64,000 nucleotides of DNA from Verrucomicrobiota bacterium (lineage in GTDB: Bacteria > Verrucomicrobiota > Verrucomicrobiia > Limisphaerales > UBA1319). The position numbers and the translations under genes were made by a program. The DNA is taken from NCBI GenBank assembly GCA_022711435.1, contig JAKLFB010000026.1:1-64000 (forward strand), given 5' to 3'. The notes beneath the pieces are model-generated. The model saw only the letters and a program-made list of their open reading frames with translations. It did not search any database and was not told the origin of the DNA. This document shows, piece after piece, positions 1 to 8,431 of the stretch (the stretch's first letter is position 1; each line of letters starts with the position of its first letter).

Positions 1-73
1 TTTCGTAGTACGTCCGCACATATTCGTAGCCTTCACGCACCCCGAAGGCATGGTAGAGCAAGCTTCGATTCAT
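1..73 (-). CDS. ISL3-like transposase, N-terminal 24 residues only (partial)
   Basis: The frame starts MNRSLLYHAFGVREGYEYV and runs off the window edge. ISL3-family transposases commonly open with a very similar segment (xxSLLYHxFGIRxYxYV) before their zinc-binding region. No more of the protein is visible, so the family call rests on this short match and on the inverted-repeat-like DNA just upstream. The gene is in the same orientation as the symporter it interrupts. Confidence 0.55.
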   Translation of the reverse strand, partial: MNRSLLYHAFGVREGYEYVRTYYE

Positions 74-126
74 ACCGCAAAACCTAGCGAAATCCTAACT
101 CCAGACCAGAACTTTCCCGAAGAACC
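1..126 (-). mobile_element. ISL3-like insertion sequence, one end, running off the left edge
   Basis: The inverse strand from 126 starts GGTTCTTCGGGAAAGTTCTG and leads into a transposase start at 73. The sugar symporter coding sequence stops resembling its family exactly at this boundary, after the residues YGEFK, so 126 is taken as the outer end of the element. The terminal GG and the 53-nt gap to the transposase start fit ISL3-type elements as I remember them. The other end and any target duplication are outside the window. Confidence 0.6.
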
Positions 127-1311
127 TTTAAATTCCCCGTAGTCGGCCACGTCGGCATAGAGCGCCCAGGTCAGTGCGGAAGTGGGGCCGGCGCAGAACT
201 GGGCCAGCATGTTCAAAGCGATCATCAGCCCGAACTGTCCCTTCGGAACAAAGAAGAACGAGAGAAAACAAAGACCGGTGACCAGGCTCAGCCCGGCGGC
301 ATAGTATTTCTTGTCAATCCTTCTTGCGATGGGACCGAGGCACATCGTGCCCAGCACCAATCCCAGCGCCCCGGTCGTCAGAAATAAGGTGGTGCGATCC
401 AGCCACCAAATCATCGGATCGCTGCCATAGCCTTGCACATACTTGAAATAAAAAATGGTGCTGCCCGAACGCAGCGCCGAGAATGCATTGGAGAAGATCG
501 AGGTGATGAGCAGCACAACCCATGGCCAGTTCTTGAAGAGTTCCCCTAGTTCCTCGCGAACGTTGGTCTTCTGGTGGGCCGGAGGCGCCACCCGCTCCTT
601 CGTCGTGGCGAACGTGATCAGGATCAGGACCACCGAGAGAACAGCAAAGATCGCCATGGTCAGTTGGAATCCCCGAATCTCGCTCTCCGCTCCGAGGGAT
701 TTGACCAGCGGACGGACCAGCAGCGAGATCAGAAAAGCCGCCCCGAATGCGCCAATGAACCGGCAGGTGGAGGCAACGGTGCGCGTGCGCGGCGAGGGAC
801 TGATGACGCCCAGCAGCGCCGAGTATGGGACGTTGACCACCGTGTAGCTCATCATCATCAGCGCGTAGGTGACGGCAGCGTAAATAATCTTGCCCGTGGG
901 CCCGAAATCTGGCCCGGCAAACATCAGGTAGCCGCAAATGCCGTAAGGAATGGCCCCGAACAGAAGGTAGGGGCGGAACTTGCCCCAGCGCGTGCTGGTC
1001 CGGTCGGCAATGAGGCCCATGATCACGTCGTCCAACGCGCCAAAGGCCCGCACCAACGGAATCAACCAGAGCAGCACCGTCGCCGGAATGCCCCAGACAT
1101 CCACATAGTAGTAGGTGAGAAAGATGTTGAAGGTCTGGAAAAAGAACCCGGACGCCGTGTCGCCCAGGGCGTAGCCGATGTACTCGCTCGCCTTGAGGCG
1201 GTCGCGGGCAACGCTAGCTGTTGACGGAAGCGCGGTCACGGGCCCGACGGTGGCAGAAACAACAGCCAGACACAAGCGCCGGGATTTCAGCAGGCAGGCC
1301 AACATACCCAA
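70..1311 (-). CDS. GPH-family sugar:cation symporter (MFS), 3' end cut by an insertion sequence
   Basis: Inner-membrane sugar or glycoside symporter of the melibiose/xyloside (GPH) family. Family signs are the N-terminal SEYIGYALGDTASG segment, the loop DRTSTRWGKFRPYLLFGAIP and VNVPYSALLGVISPSPRTRT, with many hydrophobic helices. The native protein stops at YGEFK; the last ~18 residues are read from the inserted ISL3-like end, so one or two C-terminal helices are missing and it is probably non-functional. The first ~25 residues look surplus: a GTG at 1239 gives a start closer to the usual family N-terminus. It lies beside arabinose/xylose-releasing enzymes, so pentoside uptake is plausible but not proven. 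Confidence 0.85.
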   Translation of the reverse strand: MGMLACLLKSRRLCLAVVSATVGPVTALPSTASVARDRLKASEYIGYALGDTASGFFFQTFNIFLTYYYVDVWGIPATVLLWLIPLVRAFGALDDVIMGLIADRTSTRWGKFRPYLLFGAIPYGICGYLMFAGPDFGPTGKIIYAAVTYALMMMSYTVVNVPYSALLGVISPSPRTRTVASTCRFIGAFGAAFLISLLVRPLVKSLGAESEIRGFQLTMAIFAVLSVVLILITFATTKERVAPPAHQKTNVREELGELFKNWPWVVLLITSIFSNAFSALRSGSTIFYFKYVQGYGSDPMIWWLDRTTLFLTTGALGLVLGTMCLGPIARRIDKKYYAAGLSLVTGLCFLSFFFVPKGQFGLMIALNMLAQFCAGPTSALTWALYADVADYGEFKGSSGKFWSGVRISLGFAV

Positions 1312-1452
1312 AGGTCTGAGGGGCCATCACAGCAACACTGCTGTTCGTTTCGGTCCGCGCTCCCAACGCCGCCAGCCTGGTGAACTCAGGGCTGAAAACG
1401 GAGCAAGCCTTGTCCTTGAAAGCGCCCTCAATATCGCGGTAAATGCGACAAA

Positions 1453-2397
1453 ATGCTGAAGCTCGAAGGTTTCGAGTTCAAAGAAGTGGAACGCCCTGGA
1501 CTGTTGCCGACGTCAGCGACTGAGCCTGCGGCTGGCGCGGCGGCGGATGCGTCCACCCAGGCGGCGGCGGAAACCGCCAGCCGGACCGTGGAAGATGGCG
1601 GGACGGGACCTTACAAGGCTTTGATGGCGACGGACAGCACGCTGGGGACCCACACGATTTTCCGGCCCAAGGATCTGAGCGCGTTTGGCGAGAAGAACAA
1701 ACTGCCAATCATCGTCTGGGGCAACGGCGCTTGCGCGAATTCACCGTGGGAACACGTGAACTTCCTGTCCGAGGTGGCCTCGCACGGTTTTCTGGTGGTC
1801 GCGATCGGCCCCATGCCCGCGGAAGGCCAGCGGGGCGGCGCGGGTGGCCCAACGAAATCTTCGCTGATGACGGACGCCATCATCTGGGCGCTGGAGCAGA
1901 ACCGCGACGAGAAGAGCCACTATCACCGCAAGCTGGACATCACGAAGATTGCGGCCAGCGGCATGTCCTGCGGCGGGTTGCAGGCCCTGGAGGTCGCCCC
2001 CGATCCGCGCGTGACGACGGCGATCATCTGCAACAGCGGCATTCTGGGCAATCCCGGCAGCGGCATTCGTGGGATGCCCAACTTGCCCAAGGATCACCTG
2101 GCCAAGCTGCGTACGCCAGTCCTCTACATCCTGGGCGGCGAGAAGGACATCGCCTACAAGAATGGCATGGATGATTTCCGCCGGATCAATCATGTGCCGG
2201 TGTTTGCCGCGAATCTGAATGTCGGGCATGGCGGCACCTATGCCCGGCCGCACGGCGGCGATTTTGCCAAAGTGGCGGCAGCCTGGTTTCAGTGGCAGTT
2301 GAAGGGTGACAAGGACGCCGCCCGGATATTCGAGGGCGAGGCTTGCGGCGCGTCGAAAACGGAAGGTTGGAAAGTGGAGAAGAAGAACATTCCCTGA
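1453..2397 (+). CDS. alpha/beta hydrolase, chlorophyllase/dienelactone hydrolase-like
   Basis: A 314-residue alpha/beta hydrolase. The oxyanion-side segment IIVWGNGACANSPW (about 86-99), the nucleophile elbow GMSCGG (Ser172), the acid strand VLYILGGEKDIAY and a C-terminal NVGHGGTYARP His place it with esterase-like members of the superfamily. The substrate cannot be read; the neighbours suggest an ester on plant polysaccharide or a soluble product. No clear signal peptide is present. Residues 1-50 are Ala/Thr-rich and the start has no clear ribosome site, so the N-terminus may be truncated or begin differently. It is convergent with the GH51 gene. Confidence 0.8.
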   Translation: MLKLEGFEFKEVERPGLLPTSATEPAAGAAADASTQAAAETASRTVEDGGTGPYKALMATDSTLGTHTIFRPKDLSAFGEKNKLPIIVWGNGACANSPWEHVNFLSEVASHGFLVVAIGPMPAEGQRGGAGGPTKSSLMTDAIIWALEQNRDEKSHYHRKLDITKIAASGMSCGGLQALEVAPDPRVTTAIICNSGILGNPGSGIRGMPNLPKDHLAKLRTPVLYILGGEKDIAYKNGMDDFRRINHVPVFAANLNVGHGGTYARPHGGDFAKVAAAWFQWQLKGDKDAARIFEGEACGASKTEGWKVEKKNIP

Positions 2398-2581
2398 AGG
2401 CGGTATTTGTGTTGACCCTGCTTCATGCGCCCACGTGATGGACTATTGAGACCCAGTTCCATTTCGTCACTGGACGTGAAGACGTGGACGGGCATCACTT
2501 GCCCGATGGGCGGCATTCTGAGTCACTTTGCTGCCGGAATTATAGGCAATGGTCGCCAGTTTGACCACGGACGAACGCCGT

Positions 2582-4573
2582 TCACTTCAATGGCAGGGCG
2601 AAAACCGTGGCGCTCAAGGCTGGCACCCGCAGCGGTGAGGTGGCGACAAGACCGTCGGTCCGCTGGATGTCCACCACGCGCGGTCTTCCTGGGGTGTTGT
2701 GGGCAGTTGGACTCGGGCCGGTGATGTGCCAGCGCGTGGCCGAACCAGCCAGCGTTACGCGGGATACCGAGGGCTTGAGCTCAATCTCGGACCCGGTAGG
2801 GTTCATCACTCCGATGGTGAGGGCCTTCCCGTCTCTCGTCAAAGCAGCCGCGACGTCGCACGGCTCGAAATCCTGCTCGATGCGCAAAGGGATTTCTCCG
2901 TAATGCGCGCGATACATCTGGAGGACCAGCCCGGTCGTTTCCATTTCCGCGGCGGTCTTCGTCGTCTTGATGGCGCCGATAACGTTGACCGTTTGCGCGT
3001 AGTGCGCCATGTGGATGAGGTCGCTCTGACGAAAATATTCGTGCAATCCGCCAGCGACGCCGAGGCCGTCCTGGAGTTCATAGACGCAGCCCAGTTCGCC
3101 AAAGGCATACTCGCGGTGCCAGTAGTTCCATTCGTCCATGGTAATGGGGACGATGCGCCCCTGGAGATTCGTCAGGCCGGCCTGGAGTTTGCGATGGCCG
3201 TCGGCTTTCTCGCGGATGGAGTCGCGCATCATCGCGACATGCGCCAGCAGGTTCGTGCGCTCGTCCTTGGTCCACGGCACGCGACCGCGATAGAAATGTT
3301 CCGAGAGGATCGACATGTGGTCAGCGCAATTCTCGAGCATGATTTGCGAGCAGCCCTTGCCGGACTTCGCCTGGTTCGGGTCGTTCTCCTTGTTGATGGT
3401 GGCCAAGTCGCCCACGCCGGTGAGCTTGAGAGTCGGATCAACCTTCCACATGTACTCGGCGACCTGGTTGTGCTTCAGCACGTAATGCTCCATCTGCATG
3501 AAGCCGAGTTGCCACGGCCCGAACATCTCGTTGCCCACGCACCAGAACTTCACGCCATACGGCTGGCCGTGCCCGTTCTTGGCACGCCACCCACCGCCGA
3601 TGGTCTTGGCGGAGGCGTTGCAGTACTCGACCCATTGCGCGGCGGAATAGGCGTCGCCGAAACCGGTGTTGACCGCGATCATCGGCTCGGTGTTGATCTC
3701 GCGGCAGAGGGCAATGAACTCGTCCGTACCGAAATCGTTGTGTTCGACGCCGGTCCACGCGGGGTTCTTGCGGGGCGGGCGGCGGTCGCGCTCGCCGATG
3801 CCATCGCGCCAGTCGTAGCCGCTGGCAAAGTTGCCGCCCGGCCAGCGATACACCGAGCCGCTGAGCTGCTTGAGCAGGGCGAGCGTGTCGGGCCGCATCC
3901 CGCGGACATTGTCAGCCGCCATGAGCGAAGGGGGTCCAAGCAGTACGTCGCCTTTCAGGACGCGAATCTCCAATTGGCCGCGATCCGTGCCTGCCTTCGC
4001 AGTGAAGGCAAACGTCTTCTTGGAGTATTTGCTGCCGGTGAACTTGATTCGGGTGCCTGCGCGGCTGGCATCGCTTTCGCCCCAAGTCAGCGCGACTTCG
4101 ATCTCCGCGCTACCGGTCAGCGGTTTGGCCCAGACGTAGCCCTCGTAGCCTTTGCCCGCGACCAAACCGAGGTCAAGTTGCCGGAGGCCCACGCCAGCGT
4201 TCACGCGCGGCGAATGAATCCCCACGAACGCGTCTTCCTTCACCATCGTGACTCCGCTGCCATTGCCGATGATCTGCCAGGGCGACGCGCCCACCACGGG
4301 AAACGCGCTGTTCGTGAGGTCTCGGTAGGGAGCGTAGGTGGCCGTGATGGGAAAGTAGAATTTCCGATCTTCCAACATCTCCGCCCAGATGCCGCCGTAG
4401 ATGCAGCGACCGAGGTGCTCGACGAACTGGCCGTAGATGTAAGGGCTGATGGGCGCCCCGGTCTTGGCTGTGTCGAGCCGCAGTTCAATGGGGGCGGCGA
4501 CGCCCGCCATCGGAGACGTCATCGCCAGGACAAAAATGATACCGAGGGATTTGAGTGTTTTCATGGTTCGCAT
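2582..4573 (-). CDS. secreted alpha-L-arabinofuranosidase, GH51
   Basis: Family GH51 retaining arabinofuranosidase that removes terminal alpha-L-arabinofuranosyl groups from arabinan or arabinoxylan. From the start used (MRTMKTLKSL) it is 663 residues: signal peptide to about 27, then the family opening ISPYIYGQFVEHLGRCIYGG. The acid/base is in FWCVGNEMFGPW (Glu349) and the nucleophile in ITMDEWNYW (Glu481), followed by a C-terminal beta domain. An upstream in-frame Met exists at 4723, but it would place 50 odd residues before the signal peptide and overlap an esterase remnant, so 4573 (or the Met at 4564) is preferred. It is the last gene of the minus-strand hydrolase run and carries an export signal, unlike many cytoplasmic GH51 enzymes. 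Confidence 0.95.
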   Translation of the reverse strand: MRTMKTLKSLGIIFVLAMTSPMAGVAAPIELRLDTAKTGAPISPYIYGQFVEHLGRCIYGGIWAEMLEDRKFYFPITATYAPYRDLTNSAFPVVGASPWQIIGNGSGVTMVKEDAFVGIHSPRVNAGVGLRQLDLGLVAGKGYEGYVWAKPLTGSAEIEVALTWGESDASRAGTRIKFTGSKYSKKTFAFTAKAGTDRGQLEIRVLKGDVLLGPPSLMAADNVRGMRPDTLALLKQLSGSVYRWPGGNFASGYDWRDGIGERDRRPPRKNPAWTGVEHNDFGTDEFIALCREINTEPMIAVNTGFGDAYSAAQWVEYCNASAKTIGGGWRAKNGHGQPYGVKFWCVGNEMFGPWQLGFMQMEHYVLKHNQVAEYMWKVDPTLKLTGVGDLATINKENDPNQAKSGKGCSQIMLENCADHMSILSEHFYRGRVPWTKDERTNLLAHVAMMRDSIREKADGHRKLQAGLTNLQGRIVPITMDEWNYWHREYAFGELGCVYELQDGLGVAGGLHEYFRQSDLIHMAHYAQTVNVIGAIKTTKTAAEMETTGLVLQMYRAHYGEIPLRIEQDFEPCDVAAALTRDGKALTIGVMNPTGSEIELKPSVSRVTLAGSATRWHITGPSPTAHNTPGRPRVVDIQRTDGLVATSPLRVPALSATVFALPLK

Positions 4574-4610
4574 CTTCACTTTGTCATGGGGAATATCGTG
4601 CGTTGCAGGT

Positions 4611-4850
4611 CTAGTTCTTGCGCCACAGGTTCGGCAGGAAGCGAGAGTAAAGCAGATGACGCCAGGTGGCCCAGTCGTGCCCCTGGCGCATCTGATGTCC
4701 CGAGTCACTGCCATAGCGTGCATAGCCGGCCGTGGGCGAACCGGCTCGTTCCCCGCGAAGCATCGGCACGAATCCGTGGATGCCCGACCCGCCCACTTGG
4801 ATCGCCCGCCGACTCCACCTGGCCGGAAGCAGGACGCAAAGCAAGATTCA
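4611..4850 (-). pseudogene. C-terminal remnant of a FrmB/esterase-D-like esterase
   Basis: The reading frame ending at 4611 closes with GHQMRQGHDWATWRHLLYSR and a short FLPNL tail. This resembles the final His-containing segment of the putative-esterase family (pattern G-G-H-x-W-x-x-W-R-x-x-L-x-x-F-L-P). No nucleophile or oxyanion region is present upstream because another complete esterase gene starts its 3' end at 4869. I read this as the tail of a deleted esterase, possibly a tandem duplicate of that neighbour. Confidence 0.6.
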
Positions 4851-4868
4851 TGACTTTCGCAATGCCCG

Positions 4869-6002
4869 TCACTTGAAATACAGCTGCAAGGTTTCGGCGA
4901 GATAGTGGCGGGCGTTCATCCAGGTATGCCCGCCTTCCGTGACGAAAGACTGGTGCGCGATCTTCTTTCCCTTCAGGTAGTCGTCGAACTCTACGGCCTG
5001 CTTATAGAGGAAGTCCGCCTTGCCCACACCGAGCCACAGCAGTTTCAACTTCTTGTTCGTGGCTTTCGGATCAGCAGCGGCGCTGGCAAAGTACTTGTCG
5101 AACACCTCGGGCGTCAGGTAGGCGCTGTAAGAACCAATCCATGCGAACTTGTCGAGGTTGTTGAAGCCGGTGAACAGTGACTGTCCACCGCCGCGTGAGA
5201 ACCCGGCAATCGCGCGTTTCTCGCGGTCACTGATGACGCGATAGTGGGCCTCGACAAAGGGCATGATGTCACGAGTTAACTCGTCATTGAAAACCTTGTA
5301 CATGTCGGCGGCCTGGATCGAGGTGGGCGGCGGCGTGCCCATCATCATGTTGCCATAGGGCAACACAACGACCATCGGCACCGCCTTTTTCTGAGCGATG
5401 AGATTGTCGAGGATGAAGTTGACGCGGCCGACCTTGAACCAGGTTTCCTCAGTGTCGGTCGTGCCGCTGACAAGGTAGAACACCGGACACTTCCCCTTGC
5501 CTTCACGATAACCCGGCGGCGTGTAAACGATGAGCGGTCGGACTCGACCGAGGGTCTTTGACTGGTAGACGCAGTAACGCATCTCGCCGTGCGGCACCTC
5601 TTGGACCGAATACAGCGAAGGCTGATCGCCGGGAACGTCCACGAGGCTGGCCTTGAAACGCTCGTTCGGGAACAAATGCTGGTTTCCGGGATCGGCGACC
5701 GACAGGCCGTCCACGACAAAGTTGTAGGGATACAGGTTGGGTTCGACTGGCCCCACGGTGACGCTCCATACGCCGTTCGTGTCGGCGGTGAGTGGCTGAT
5801 TGCCCTTCAGAAATTGCGCGCTCAATTCCACCTTCTTTGCGTTTGGCGCGCGCAAATTGAAGGTCACCGTGCGGTTGGCATGCACGATTGGCGAATGTGT
5901 CTGCGGCGGACGCGGGCTTTGCGCCCTGGCGCTGGCGGCCAATCCGAGGCAGAGCGACGCGGCGAAAGCGCCGAGCGTTATGGAATTCTTTTCGGCAATC
6001 AT
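4869..6002 (-). CDS. secreted CE1-type esterase with N-terminal E-set domain (feruloyl/acetyl-xylan esterase-like)
   Basis: A 377-residue exported esterase: signal peptide to about 28, an early-set/CBM48-like beta domain (VTFNLRAPNAKKVELSAQF, about 46-125), then an esterase-D type alpha/beta hydrolase. The nucleophile elbow is AGFSRGG (Ser269) and the catalytic His is in EGGHTWMNARHYL near the C-terminus. Proteins with this layout act as feruloyl or acetyl-xylan esterases in hemicellulose loci; the exact acyl group is inferred. It sits in a same-strand run with GH43, GH95 and GH51 genes, 12 bp after the upstream gene. Confidence 0.88.
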   Translation of the reverse strand: MIAEKNSITLGAFAASLCLGLAASARAQSPRPPQTHSPIVHANRTVTFNLRAPNAKKVELSAQFLKGNQPLTADTNGVWSVTVGPVEPNLYPYNFVVDGLSVADPGNQHLFPNERFKASLVDVPGDQPSLYSVQEVPHGEMRYCVYQSKTLGRVRPLIVYTPPGYREGKGKCPVFYLVSGTTDTEETWFKVGRVNFILDNLIAQKKAVPMVVVLPYGNMMMGTPPPTSIQAADMYKVFNDELTRDIMPFVEAHYRVISDREKRAIAGFSRGGGQSLFTGFNNLDKFAWIGSYSAYLTPEVFDKYFASAAADPKATNKKLKLLWLGVGKADFLYKQAVEFDDYLKGKKIAHQSFVTEGGHTWMNARHYLAETLQLYFK

Positions 6003-6014
6003 GTTCGTTTGGGT

Positions 6015-6737
6015 CTATCTCGCGACCGCACCAAGATTGAGGGTGAATCCCTGGAGCGGCTTGTCATCCGCGTCAAGAAACCGCGCACAGAAATCGGTCG
6101 CCCCACCCCCATTGATCACGGCGCCGCGGACGATGTTCGCCCCCTTCTTGAGCGTAAGTCGCTTGGAGACGCCGTCGTCGATGACGGTCTGGCGGTCGCC
6201 GTAGATGCCAATGACCTCCTGGCCGTTGACCCACCAGACCGAGGCCGCGTTCGAGCCGATGGCGAGGCGCACGTCGCGCATCTCCTCCGGGCAACTGACG
6301 ATGGTAACCGTCCAAAAGAGCACGAAGGAGGTCGGTCTGTTCAGGGCGTAGGCGAAGTGATAGAGGTTGACGTTGTATTCTTTCGTGTCCACGGCGTACC
6401 ACGTGAGTTCCTCGGGCCCGACTGTCACCTTGTCGCCGTCGCGCGGAATAAAGCTGAACTGGTTCGTAAAGTATTCCTTCCTGACTGTCTCCTTGACGGC
6501 GTTGTCGGTCAACGTGGTGTTGGAACGGATCGGTTCGAGGATGAGCCAGCGCTGGATGAAACCGTCGGCAGTGGGGGCCTTCTCGGCGGAAGCAGGCCGC
6601 TCCAGAGAAGGCGCAGGAGGGCGAACCGCGCTTTCGGCAGCATGCGCCGTCAGCACCGTGGCCGTAATGAGGGCGATCGCCGCGGCGACGGTTCGGCGGA
6701 CGCACCGTGGCATTGATGGTTCCGGATTGGTGAACAT
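6015..6737 (-). CDS. secreted beta-sandwich protein of unknown function
   Basis: A 240-residue protein with a signal peptide (cleavage near AHAAES) and one domain beginning FIQRWLILEPI, with conserved-looking segments WWVNGQEVIGIYGDRQ and LKKGANIVRGAVINGGG. This pattern, a displayed 'name' loop and a 'construct value' loop, is seen in accessory beta-sandwich domains attached to acetyl-xylan esterases and related hydrolases; here it stands alone. The start at 6737 is one base past the stop of the GH43 gene (TGATATG), so the two are probably translationally coupled. A Met at 6713 would give a more compact signal peptide. Function is not known. Confidence 0.7.
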   Translation of the reverse strand: MFTNPEPSMPRCVRRTVAAAIALITATVLTAHAAESAVRPPAPSLERPASAEKAPTADGFIQRWLILEPIRSNTTLTDNAVKETVRKEYFTNQFSFIPRDGDKVTVGPEELTWYAVDTKEYNVNLYHFAYALNRPTSFVLFWTVTIVSCPEEMRDVRLAIGSNAASVWWVNGQEVIGIYGDRQTVIDDGVSKRLTLKKGANIVRGAVINGGGATDFCARFLDADDKPLQGFTLNLGAVAR

Positions 6738-6738
6738 A

Positions 6739-8253
6739 TCAAGGAGCTTTCAGGTGCCAGCGTTGCTTGTCGCTGTCCGGGTTGAACTTCGCGAGGGTGG
6801 CGAAACTGCTGCCGATGGCGGACAGAGCGAGAGGTTCCTTCGTCTTGGGCCCCACCTTGGTCAAGATGCGGTGGGTGCCATCGAGGAGTTGGTCGATGCG
6901 CCAGAGTTGCTCGGGCCCGCCGGTATAGCCGGGAAGCGTCACCAACTCGGCGTCCTCCGTCGCGGCCAGCACACGGCCGGTGCCAGCAATGGTGATCTTG
7001 AAATAGGGCGAACCGGGATAGCCGCCGGCATTCGTGACGGCGGCGATGGCCCACTTCTGCTGAGCTTGGTCGAGGTAGTTGGCGAGGCGCACATCCACTT
7101 TGCCCGCCGGCCAATGGGTCGAGACTTGGGCGACGTCCTGCGGCGGAATTGGGCCGCGGCCGGTGCCACCGAACATTCCCCCCCCAGGTGGTCCGCCGGG
7201 CGCGCCCAATCCTCCACCGGGGCCGTTGGGGCCAGCGCCACCTCCGGCGCCTGGCGGACCACCGCGGCGAGGACGAACGCCGCCTACCGGGATTCCCTGA
7301 ACGGCGAGTTCGAGTGCAGTGCCGGTGCGGACCGATTCGATTTGATAGGTGCCATCTTTGAGATGATCTCCGGCGACAGGCCATCCATCACGCCAGAGCA
7401 GCGGACGAATATCGAGCACGCTTGCGCCACCGCGATCGAGGTCGGCTTCGTAATGGCAGGAAAACTTCTGCACACCTTCGCCGAGGTCGAGCAAGCCGAA
7501 GTGACCGGGGCCAATGCGGCGGCTGCTCGATCCGACGAACAGTGTGCCGCCCCCTTTGATCATATCCAGGCCAGTGTGATCCAGGAACGGACCGGTCACC
7601 TTCCGGGCACGGCCCATGCGAATATTGTAGCCTGACTCGGCGCCGCGACAGCAACTGCCGTGGGTGGCCAGCAGGTAATACCAGCCGTCACGATATATCA
7701 TCGCGGAGGCTTCGCAGTTGATCGCAATGTTTACGGGTTGGCTGTGCGGATTCAAGCGCTGGCCCGTCTTGGGATCGAGTTCAACCAGGCGGATGAAGCC
7801 AAAATAGGAGCCATAGACCAGCCACAGCCTGCCGTCTGCCGGATCCAGCAACACGCCCGGATCAATTGCGTTGCAGTCTTCGACGCCATCGGAAGTCGCG
7901 ACCACGCCAGCCTCCTCCCATTTGTAGTCGGGCGAGTTTGTATCGAGGCTCTTGCTCCAGATCAAATTGATGTCAGCTCTGGGTTGGGCCCCGATGTTCC
8001 GTGCGACATACAGGCAGTAGCGGTTGCCGAGGTGAATGATGTCCGGCGCCATCCCTCTGCGCGACGGTGCGGCTCCGCGCGTCCAAGTCCAGCCATCCTC
8101 GGAAATGAGCGTTGTGCCACCAGTACCGTAGGTGTAGAACTTGCCATCGCACCTGACGATGGTGGAGGGGTCGTGGATTTGCACCGGGCCGTCCAATGCC
8201 AAAGCTGACGAGGCCAGTGAGAGAATGGCTGCGGCCGTGAATAGGAGTTTCAT
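6739..8253 (-). CDS. secreted GH43 endo-1,5-alpha-L-arabinanase-like enzyme with a lectin-like tail
   Basis: A five-bladed propeller glycosidase acting on arabinan. After a signal peptide (MKLLFTAAAILSLASSALA) come the family segments IHDPSTIVRCDGKFYTYGTG with the base Asp, DCNAIDPGVLLDPADGRLWLVYG, and a Glu in INCEASAMIYRDGWYYLLATHG. These match the arabinanase subgroup. The C-terminal part resembles a ricin-type module (TALELAV..., QQKWAI..., EQLWRI) but is interrupted by a ~45-residue Gly/Pro-rich stretch encoded at about 7140-7290. The ATG at 8253 is chosen over one 11 codons upstream because it begins the signal peptide. It is coupled to the following small secreted gene. Confidence 0.9.
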   Translation of the reverse strand: MKLLFTAAAILSLASSALALDGPVQIHDPSTIVRCDGKFYTYGTGGTTLISEDGWTWTRGAAPSRRGMAPDIIHLGNRYCLYVARNIGAQPRADINLIWSKSLDTNSPDYKWEEAGVVATSDGVEDCNAIDPGVLLDPADGRLWLVYGSYFGFIRLVELDPKTGQRLNPHSQPVNIAINCEASAMIYRDGWYYLLATHGSCCRGAESGYNIRMGRARKVTGPFLDHTGLDMIKGGGTLFVGSSSRRIGPGHFGLLDLGEGVQKFSCHYEADLDRGGASVLDIRPLLWRDGWPVAGDHLKDGTYQIESVRTGTALELAVQGIPVGGVRPRRGGPPGAGGGAGPNGPGGGLGAPGGPPGGGMFGGTGRGPIPPQDVAQVSTHWPAGKVDVRLANYLDQAQQKWAIAAVTNAGGYPGSPYFKITIAGTGRVLAATEDAELVTLPGYTGGPEQLWRIDQLLDGTHRILTKVGPKTKEPLALSAIGSSFATLAKFNPDSDKQRWHLKAP

Positions 8254-8431
8254 AGGATCAGCATGTGAGTTGATCACCACATTCACCGGAAGCGGGGGCG
8301 GAGGAGGAGGATCTCATGGTCCTGTTCGCCCCTGAGATACTGCAGCCTTGCCGCACATGTGGACTATTCCATGTCTTTTTATAGGAGCCTTTCTTTGTGC
8401 TTGGTTCGATTGTCATGTCAGGCTCGCCAGG

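Noticed and set aside
1178..1459. Small plus-strand ORF ending in VLESALNIAVNATKC
   Set aside because: The last residues look protein-like and might be debris of an earlier gene, but there is no family match and the rest is antisense to the symporter.
2699..4876. A 725-codon plus-strand frame opposite GH51
   Set aside because: The minus strand carries both GH51 catalytic Glu motifs and a signal peptide; the plus frame has neither.
7140..7290. Apparent tandem repeat in GGN/CCN-rich DNA
   Set aside because: It is explained as a Gly/Pro-rich coding stretch; no regular unit length and no spacer structure, so not a CRISPR or satellite.
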